Origin: Bathymodiolus brooksi
Lineage: Eukaryota; Mollusca; Bivalvia; Mytilida; Modiolidae
Assembly: GCA_963680875.1 (NCBI GenBank)
Contig: OY804577.1
Span: 150,058,196 to 150,122,195, forward strand
Direction of reading: 5' to 3'
DNA length: 64,000 bases
The position numbers and the translations under genes were made by a program. Shown here piece after piece: positions 56,732 through 64,000 of this stretch. The notes below the pieces were generated by a model. The model ran no database searches and was not told the origin of the DNA. It saw nothing but the letters and a program-made list of their open reading frames with translations. Numbering within the stretch: position 1 is the first letter of the stretch; every line of letters starts with the position of its first letter.

Positions 56732-59700
56732 ACATGTGCTCATGAAGGATTAGCAGTTCCTTCTCCACAGGTGACACCTTGGTCAACTTGGGCAGGTAAG
56801 AACTCGGGAGTGAACACATGTGCTCATGCAGGGTAAGCAGTTCCTTCTGTACAGGTAGCACCTTCGTCAACTTGGGCAGGTAGGAACTCGGGAGTGAACA
56901 CATGTGCTCATGAAGGGTTAGCAGTTCCATCTCTACAGGTGGCACCTTGGTCAACTTGGGCAGGTAGGAACTCGGGAGTGAACACATGTGCTCATGAAAG
57001 GTTAGCAGTTCCTTCTCTACAGGTGGCACCTTGGTCAACTTGGGCAGGTAGGAACTCGGGAGTCAACATATGTGCTCATGAAGGGTTAGCAGTTCCTTCT
57101 CCACAGGTGGCACCTTGGTCAACTTGGGCAGGAAGGAACTCGGGAGTGAACACATGTGCTCATGAAGGGTTAGCAGTTCCTTCTCTACAGCTGGTACCTT
57201 GGTCAACTTGGGTAGGTAAGAACTCGGGAGTGAACACATGTGCTCATGAAGGGTTAGCAGTTCCTTCTCCACAGGTGGAACCTTTGTTAACTTGGGCAGG
57301 TAGGAACTCGGGAGTGAATACATGTACTCATGAAGGGTTAGCAGTTTCTTCTCTACAGGTGGCACCTTGGTCAACTTGGGCAGGTAGGAACTCGGGAGTG
57401 ATCACATGTGCTCATGAAGGGTTGGCAGTTCTTTCTCTACAGGTGGCACCTTGGTCAACTTGGGCAGGTAGGAACTCGGGAGTGAACACATGTGCATATG
57501 AAGGGTTCGCAGTTCCTTCTCTACAGGTGGCACCTTGGTCAACTTGGGCATGTAGGAACTCGGGAGTGAACACATGTGCTCATGAAGGGTTAGCAGTTCC
57601 TTCTTTACAGGTGGTACCTTGGTCAACTTGGGCAGGTAAGAACTCGGGAGTGAACACATGTGCTCATGAAGGGTTAGCAGTTCCTTCTCCACAGGTGGAA
57701 CCTTGGTTAACTTGGGCAGGTAGGAACTCGGGAGTGAACACATGTACTCATGAAGGGTTAGCAGTTTCTTCTCTACAGGTGACACCTTCGTCAACTTGGG
57801 CAGGTAGGAACTCGGGAGTGAACACATGTGCTCATGAAGGGTTGGCAGTTCCTTCTCTACAGGTGGCACCTTGGTCAACTTGGGAAGGTAGGAACTCGGG
57901 AGTGAACACATGTGCTCATGAAGGGTTAGCAGTTCCTTCTCTACAGGTGGCACCTTCGTCAACTTGGGCAGGTAGGAACTCGGGAGTGAACACATGTTCT
58001 CATGAAGGGTTAGCAGTTCCTTCTGTACAGGTGGCACCTTGGTCAACTTGGGCAGGTAGGAACTTGGGAGTGAACACATGTGCTCATGAAAGGTTAGCAG
58101 TTCCTTCTTCACAGGTTGCACCTTGGTCAACTTGGGCAGGTAGGAACTCGTGAGTGAACACATGTGCTCATGAAGGGTTAGCAGTTCCTTCTCTACAGGT
58201 GGCACCTTGGTCAACTTGGGCAGGTAGGAACTCGGGAGTGAACACATGTGCTCATGAAGGGTTAGCAGTTCCTTCTCTACAGGTGGCACCTTGGTCAACT
58301 TGGGCAGGTAGGAACTCGGGAGTCAACATATGTGCTCATGAAGGGTTAGCAGTTCCTTCTCCACAGGTGGCACCTTGGTCAACTTGGGCAGGAAGGAACT
58401 CGGGAGTGAACACATGTGCTCATGAAGGGTTAGCAGTTCCTTCTCTACAGGTGGTACCTTGGTCAACTTGGGTAGGTAAGAACTCGGGAGTGAACACATG
58501 TGCTCATGAAGGGTTAGCAGTTCCTTCTCCACAGGTGGAACCTTTGTTAACTTGGGCAGGTAGGAACTCGGGAGTGAACACATGTACTCATGAAGGGTTA
58601 GCAGTTTCTTCTCTACAGGTGGCACCTTGGTCAACTTGGGCAGGTAGGAACTCGGGAGTGAACACATGTGCTCATGAAGGGTTGGCAGTTCTTTCTCTAC
58701 AGGTGGCACCTTGGTCAACTTTGGCAGGTAGGAACTCGGGTGTGAACACATGTGCATATGAAGGGTTCGCAGTTCCTTCTCTACAGGTGGCACCTTGGTC
58801 AACTTGGGCATGTAGGAACTCGGGAGTGAACACATGTGCTCATGAAGGGTTAGCAGTTCCTTCTTTACAGGTGGTACCTTGGTCAACTTGGGCAGGTAGG
58901 AACTCGGGAGTGAACACATGTGCTCATGAAGGGTTAGCAGTTCCTTCTCTACAGGTGGCACCTTGGTCAACTTGGGCAGGTAGGAACTTGGGAGTGAACA
59001 CATGTGCTCATGAAAGGTTAGCAGTTCCTTCTTCACAGGTTGCACCTTGGTCAACTTGGGCAGGTAGGAACTCGTGAGTGAACACATGTGCTCATGAAGG
59101 GTTAGCAGTTCCTTCTTTACAGGTGGCACCTTGGTCAACTTGGGCAGGTAGGAACTCGGGAGTGCACACATGTGCTCATGAAGGGTTAGCAGTTCCTTCT
59201 CCATAGGTGGCACCTTCGTCAACTTGGGCAGGTAGGAATTCGGGAGTGAACACATGTGCTCATGAAGGGTTAGCAGTTCCTTCTCCACAGGTGGCACCTT
59301 CGTCAACTTGGGCAGGTAGGAACTCGGGAGTGAACACATGTGCTCATGAAGGGTTCGCAGTTCCTTCTCTACAGGTGGTACCTTGGTCAACTTGGGCAGG
59401 TAAGAACTCGGGAGTGAACACATGTGCTCATGAAGGATTAGCAGTTCCTTCTGCACAGGTGGCACCTTGGTCAACTTGGGCAGGTAAGAACTCGGGAGTG
59501 AACACATGTGCTCATGAAGGGTTAGCAGTTCCTTCTATACAGGTGGCACCTTCGTCAACTTGGGCAGGAAGGAACTCGGGAGTGAACACATGTGCTCATG
59601 AAGGGTTAGCAGTTCCTCCTCCACATGTGGCACCTTGGTCAACTTGGGCAGGTAGGAACTCGGGAGTGAACACATGTGCTCATGCAGGGTAAGCAGTTCC

Positions 59701-62435
59701 TTCTCTACAGGTAGCACCTTCGTCAACTTGGGCAGGTAGGAACTCGGGAGTGAACACATGTGCTCATGAAGGGTTAGCAGTTCCATCTCTACAGGTGGCA
59801 CCTTGGTCAACTTGGGCAGGTAGGAACTCGGGAGTGAACACATGTGCTCATGAAGGGTTAGCAGTTTCTTCTCTACAGGTGGCACCTTGGTCAACTTGGG
59901 CAGGTAGGAACTCGGGAGTGAACACATGTGCTCATGAAAGGTTAGCAGTTCCTTCTTTACAGGTGGCACCTTGGTCAACTTGGGCAGGTAGGAACTCGGG
60001 AGTCAACATATGTGCTCATGAAGGGTTAGCAGTTCCTTCTCCACAGGTGGCACCTTGGTCAACTTGGGCAGGAAGGAACTCGGGAGTGAACACATGTGCT
60101 CATGAAGGGTTAGCAGTTCCTTCTCTACAGGTGGTACCTTGGTCAACTTGGGTAGGTAAGAACTCGGGAGTGAACACATGTGCTCATGAAGGGTTAGCAG
60201 TTCCTTCTCCACAGGTGGAACCTTTGTTAACTTGGGCAGGTAGGAACTCGGGAGTGAATACTTGTACTCATGAAGGGTTAGCAGTTTCTTCTCTACAGGT
60301 GGCACCTTGGTCAACTTGGGCAGGTAGGAACTCGGGAGTGAACACATGTGCTCATGAAGGGTTGGCAGTTCTTTCTCTACAGGTGGCACTTTGGTCAACT
60401 TGGGCAGGTAGGAACTCGGGAGTGAACACATGTGCATATGAAGGGTTCGCAGTTCCTTCTCTACAGGTGGCACCTTGGTCAACTTGGGCATGTAGGAACT
60501 CGGGAGTGAACACATGTGCTCATGAAGGGTTAGCAGTTCCTACTCCACAGGTGGAACCTTGGTTAACTTGGGCAGGTAGGAACTCGGGAGTGAACACATG
60601 TACTCATGAAGGGTTAGCAGTTTCTTCTCTACAGGTGACACCTTCGTCAACTTGGGCAGGTAGGAACTCGGGAGTGAACACATGTGCTCATGAAGGGTTG
60701 GCAGTTCCTTCTCTACAGGTGGCACCTTGGTCAACTTGGGAAGGTAGGAACTCGGGAGTGAACACATGTGCTCATGAAGGGTTAGCAGTTCCTTCTCTAC
60801 AGGTGGCACCTTCGTCAACTTGGGCAGGTAGGAACTCGGGAGTGAACACATGTTCTCATGAAGGGTTAGCAGTTCCTTCTGTACAGGTGGCACCTTGGTC
60901 AACTTGGGCAGGTAGGAACTTGGGAGTGAACACATGTGCTCATGAAAGGTTAGCAGTTCCTTCTTCACAGGTTGCACCTTGGTCAACTTGGGCAGGTAGG
61001 AACTCGTGAGTGAACACATGTGCTCATGAAGGGTTAGCAGTTCCTTCTCTACAGGTGGCACCTTGGTCAACTTGGGCAGGTAGGAACTCGGGAGTGCACA
61101 CATGTGCTCATGAAGGGTTAGCAGTTCCTTCTCCATAGGTGGCACCTTCGTCAACTTGGGCAGGTAGGAATTCGGGAGTGAACACATGTGCTCATGAAGG
61201 GTTAGCAGTTCCTTCTCCACAGGTGGCACCTTCGTCAACATGGGCAGGTAAGAACTCGGGAGTGAACACATGTGCTCATGAAGGGTTAGCAGTTCCTTCT
61301 CTACAGGTGGCACCTTCGTCAACTTGGGCAGGTAGGAACTCGTGAGTGAACAAATGTACTCATGAAGGGTTAGCAGTTCCTTCTCTACAGGTGGCACCTT
61401 GGTCAACTTGGGCAGGTCGGAGCTCGGGAGTGAACACATGTGCTCATGAAGGGTTAGCAGTTCCTTCTCTACAGGTGGTACCTTGGTCAACTTGGGCAGG
61501 TAGGAACTCGGGAGTGAACACATGTGCTCATGAAGGGTTAGCAGTTCCTTTTCCACAGTGACACCTTGGTCCATTTGGGCAGGTAGGAACTGTCGGGAGT
61601 GAACACATGTGATCATAAAGGGTTGGCAGTTTCTTCTCTACAGGTGGTACCTTGGTCAACTTGGGCAGGTAGGAACTCGGGAGTGAACACATGTGCTCAT
61701 GAGGTGTTAGCAGTTCCTTCTCAACAGGTGGCACCTTCGTCAACTTGGGCAGGTAGGAACTCGGGAGTGAACACATGTGCTCATGAAGGGTTAGCAGTTC
61801 CTTCTCTACAGGTGGAACCTTGGTCAACTTGGGCAGGTAGGAACTCGGGAGTGAACACATGTTCTCATGAAGGGTTAGCAGTTCCTTCTGTACAGGTGGC
61901 ACCTTGGTCAACTTGGGCAGGTAGGAACTTGGGAGTGAACACATGTGCTCATGAAAGGTTAGCAGTTCCTTCTTCACAGGTTGCACCTTGGTCAACTTGG
62001 GCAGGTAGGAACTCGTGAGTGAACACATGTGCTCATGAAGGGTTAGCAGTTCCTTCTCTACAGGTGGCACCTTGGTCAACTTGGGCAGGTAGGAACTCGG
62101 GAGTGCACACATGTGCTCATGAAGGGTTAGCAGTTCCTTCTTCATAGGTGGCACCTTCGTCAACTTGGGCAGGTAGGAATTCGGGAGTGAACACATGTGC
62201 TCATGAAGGGTTAGCAGTTCCTTCTCCACAGGTGGCACCTTCGTCAACTTGGGCAGGTAGGAACTCGTGAGTGAACACATGTGCTCATGAAGGGTTAGCA
62301 GTTCCTTCTCTACAGGTGGAACCTTGGTCAACTTGTGCAGGTAGGAACTCGGGAGTGAACACATGTGCTCATGAAGGGTTAGCAGTTCCTTCTCTACAGG
62401 TGGCACCTTGGTCAACTTGGGCAGGTAGGAACTCG
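56732..62435. repeat. 84-bp satellite array (about 68 copies), G+C-rich
   Basis: Direct tandem array of an 84-bp unit; 58156..58239 is a representative copy. The unit reads GAACACATGTGCTCATGAAG, GGTTAGCAGTTCCTTCTCTA, CAGGTGGCACCTTGGTCAAC, then TTGGGCAGGTAGGAACTCGG plus GAGT. Hand-counted G+C is about 52%. As 84 is 28 codons, frames persist. The + frame gives a repeat beginning NTCAHEGLAVPS and the - frame one beginning LTKVPPVEKELL, with the longest - run 394 codons (58323..59507) and the longest + run 419 codons. Both are broken repeatedly: + by CTCGTGAGTG, - by the AACATATG units and by a TAG at about 60,540. At 61,555-61,595 there is a 1-bp loss and a 2-bp gain. I do not call a gene. Confidence 0.96.
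57061..61990 (+). repeat. Higher-order duplications within the 84-bp array
   Basis: The AGTCAACATATG unit occurs at 57061, 58321 and 60001, steps of 1260 and 1680 bp (15 and 20 units). The CTTGGGAGTG unit followed by the AAAGGTTAG and TTCTTCACAGG variants occurs at 58063, 58987, 60919 and 61928. Those steps are 924, 1932 and 1009 bp: 11 units, 23 units, and 12 units plus the net 1-bp indel. The order of variant units is kept between blocks. Confidence 0.85.
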
Positions 62436-62877
62436 GTTCAGTAGTCTTCAGTCTGCATGTGTAGCAAGGGCATCATGATGGGAACCATACGCTCTGTAAT
62501 ATCGTATCAATTGAGAGATGTATGCTCCGTATGTAGGTGCTGCTGGAATATAGCAACATATAAATAGGACATTTACAATGGGAAACTCAACGTTAATGTA
62601 TATGTGTATGTTAAGGTATGAAGCAGACATAGCTGTATCTGTGGTCTCCTTTATTTAAAGTTCAAGGAGATCGATGTGGACATCATAATCATCAAACATG
62701 AAAATAGTTAGTAAAAGGACATCAATATTTAGCGGATAATCACCAAACATGGCATTATTTGGCGAAAGCACATCATCTTTATAGCAGAACGTGAAATTTG
62801 TGTACGCTGTGAACCTTTGCCTTTGATCGCTATATGTAAATCGTATTTCTAGGCTAAACAATAGTAGTATTACACCG
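62436..62877. other. Unique spacer with a small decayed duplication, no confirmed gene
   Basis: Around 62,680-62,775 a GACATCA, then ATCATCAAACATG or ATCACCAAACATG motif occurs twice, with the start of a third (CACATCATC), at a spacing of about 40-50 bp. A 76-codon - strand frame (62655..62885) begins with a hydrophobic stretch, MTFGVILLLF, and contains an NFT sequon. Its ATG lies in the edge of the 38-bp array, and the C-terminal half is encoded by the duplication. I consider it unlikely to be a gene. Confidence 0.6.
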
Positions 62878-63829
62878 AAGGTCATTACACCCTGTGTTAT
62901 AGAACTACAGAAATCAAGGTCATTACACCCTGTGTTATAGAACTACAGAAATCAAGGTCATTACACCCTGTGTTATAGAACTACAGAAATCAAGGTCATT
63001 ACACCCTGTGTTATAGAACTACAGAAATCAAGGTCATTATACCTTGTGTTATAGAACTACAGAAATCAAGGTCATTACACCCTGTGTTATAGAACCACAG
63101 AAATCAAGGTCATTACACCCTGTGTTATAGAACTACAGAAATCAAGGTCATTACACCCTGTGTTATAGAACCACAGAAATCAAGGTCATTACACCCTGTG
63201 TTATAGAACTACAGAAATCAAGGTCATTACACCCTGTGTTATAGAACTACAGAAATCAAGGTCATTACACCCTGTGTTATAGAACTACAGAAATCAAGGT
63301 CATTACACCCTGTGTAATATAACTACAGAAATCAAGGTCATTACACCCAGTGCTATAGAACCACAGAAATCAAGATCATTACACCCTGTGTTATAGAACT
63401 ACAGAAATCAAGGTCATTACGCCCTGTGTTATAGAACTACAGAAATCAAGGTCATTACACCCTGTATTATAGAACCACAAAAATCAAGGTCATTACACCC
63501 TGTGCTATAGAACTGCAGAAATCAAGGTCATTACACCCTGTGTTATAGAACCAAAGAAATCAAGGTCATTACACCCTGTGTTATAGAACTACAGAAATCA
63601 AGGTCATTACACCCTGTGTTATAGAACTACAGAAATCAAGGTCATTACACCCTGTGTTATAGAACCACAGAAATCAAGGTCATTACACCCTGTGTTATAG
63701 AACTACATAAATCAAGGTCATTACACCCTGTGTTATAGAACTACTGAAATCAAGGTCATTACACCCTGTGTTATAGAACTACAGAAATCAAGGTCATTAC
63801 ACCCTGTATTACAGAACCACAGAAAATCA
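62878..63829 (+). repeat. 38-bp tandem array, 25 copies
   Basis: The unit is AAGGTCATTACACCCTGTG, then TTATAGAACTACAGAAATC; 62916..62953 is a representative copy. Unit starts step by exactly 38 bp from 62878 to 63790. Copies are highly uniform; the commonest change is AACTACAG/AACCACAG. The last copy has one extra A (CAGAAAATC). Hand-counted G+C is about 37%. A partial copy (ATTACACC) precedes the first full unit. Confidence 0.97.
62914..63798 (+). promoter_or_regulatory. About 23 copies of the nuclear-receptor extended half-site TCAAGGTCA
   Basis: The junction of adjacent 38-bp units creates TCAAGGTCA, first at 62914..62922. It then recurs every 38 bp, except one unit at 63372 that reads TCAAGATCA. 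TCAAGGTCA is the established monomer site of NR5A (SF-1/FTZ-F1) and ERR-type nuclear receptors. Binding is an inference; the motif count comes from tandem duplication. Confidence 0.4.
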
Positions 63830-64000
63830 AACAGCAGTAATATAAATTGAAGTATTCATTTAAGTCACGATTATATGTTGGCATATTAACACCTTTTCTT
63901 AATTGAATATTGGTGCGGACGTCGACGAAGTAAATAGGATTATTATTATCGCCAGATTACGTTAAAGTCTTCAGATCTGTCTTAGAAGATTAGCTGTGTT
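63830..64000. other. Unique AT-rich sequence to the window edge
   Basis: I see no repeat, open frame or RNA gene here. The segment is cut by the right edge. Confidence 0.6.

Noticed and set aside
56715..62415. 84-bp, 28-residue repeat as a C2H2 zinc-finger array
   Set aside because: The 28-residue period matches zinc fingers, but neither strand has the C-x2-4-C and H-x3-5-H pattern or the TGEKP-type linker. Only one Cys and a pair of His occur per unit on the - strand.
62448..62630. 60-codon open frame on the - strand
   Set aside because: It is short, without a motif, and of a length expected by chance.

Overview
This window is eukaryotic, AT-rich, non-genic DNA. About 95% of it consists of four long tandem-repeat arrays, three of which lie head to tail with little or no unique sequence between them. 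I find no convincing protein-coding gene, tRNA, rRNA, CRISPR array or intact transposon. Kilobase-scale minisatellite and satellite arrays with higher-order duplications point to an animal genome, probably an invertebrate. Nothing in the sequence identifies the species, and the region could be heterochromatic (subtelomeric, pericentromeric or an interstitial block).

Layout. (1) Bases 1-10,938: a 37-bp satellite of about 295 copies, cut off by the left window edge. It contains higher-order blocks of 23 to 40 units. (2) 10,939-13,251: a 2.3-kb spacer without a gene. It holds three older, decayed tandem repeats (periods of about 75, 27 and 23/70 bp) flanked by AT-rich single-copy DNA. (3) 13,252-56,731: a 49-bp satellite of about 887 copies and 43.5 kb. 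It is built by nested duplications that can be read directly as marker units recurring at fixed offsets (343, 1559, 2362, 3881, 4628 and about 8371 bp). (4) 56,732-62,435: an 84-bp satellite of about 68 copies, much richer in G+C (about 52% against about 35%), joined to array 3 without a spacer. (5) 62,436-62,877: a short unique segment with a small decayed duplication. (6) 62,878-63,829: a 38-bp array of 25 copies. (7) 63,830-64,000: unique AT-rich DNA running off the right edge.

Long open reading frames exist in arrays 1 and 84-bp, but unit length and composition explain them. A 37-bp unit without stops on one strand is open in all three frames. An 84-bp unit (28 codons) keeps its frame and happens to be open on both strands. 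I do not annotate them as genes.

The points most worth checking concern what the units carry. The 38-bp array has about 23 copies of the extended nuclear-receptor half-site TCAAGGTCA. The 37-bp array has 11 pairs of perfect AP-1 sites. The 84-bp unit has a splice-acceptor-like and donor-like pair in each copy, framing a 25-nt 'exon'. The 49-bp unit has a short dyad whose commonest variant would keep pairing through G-U in RNA.
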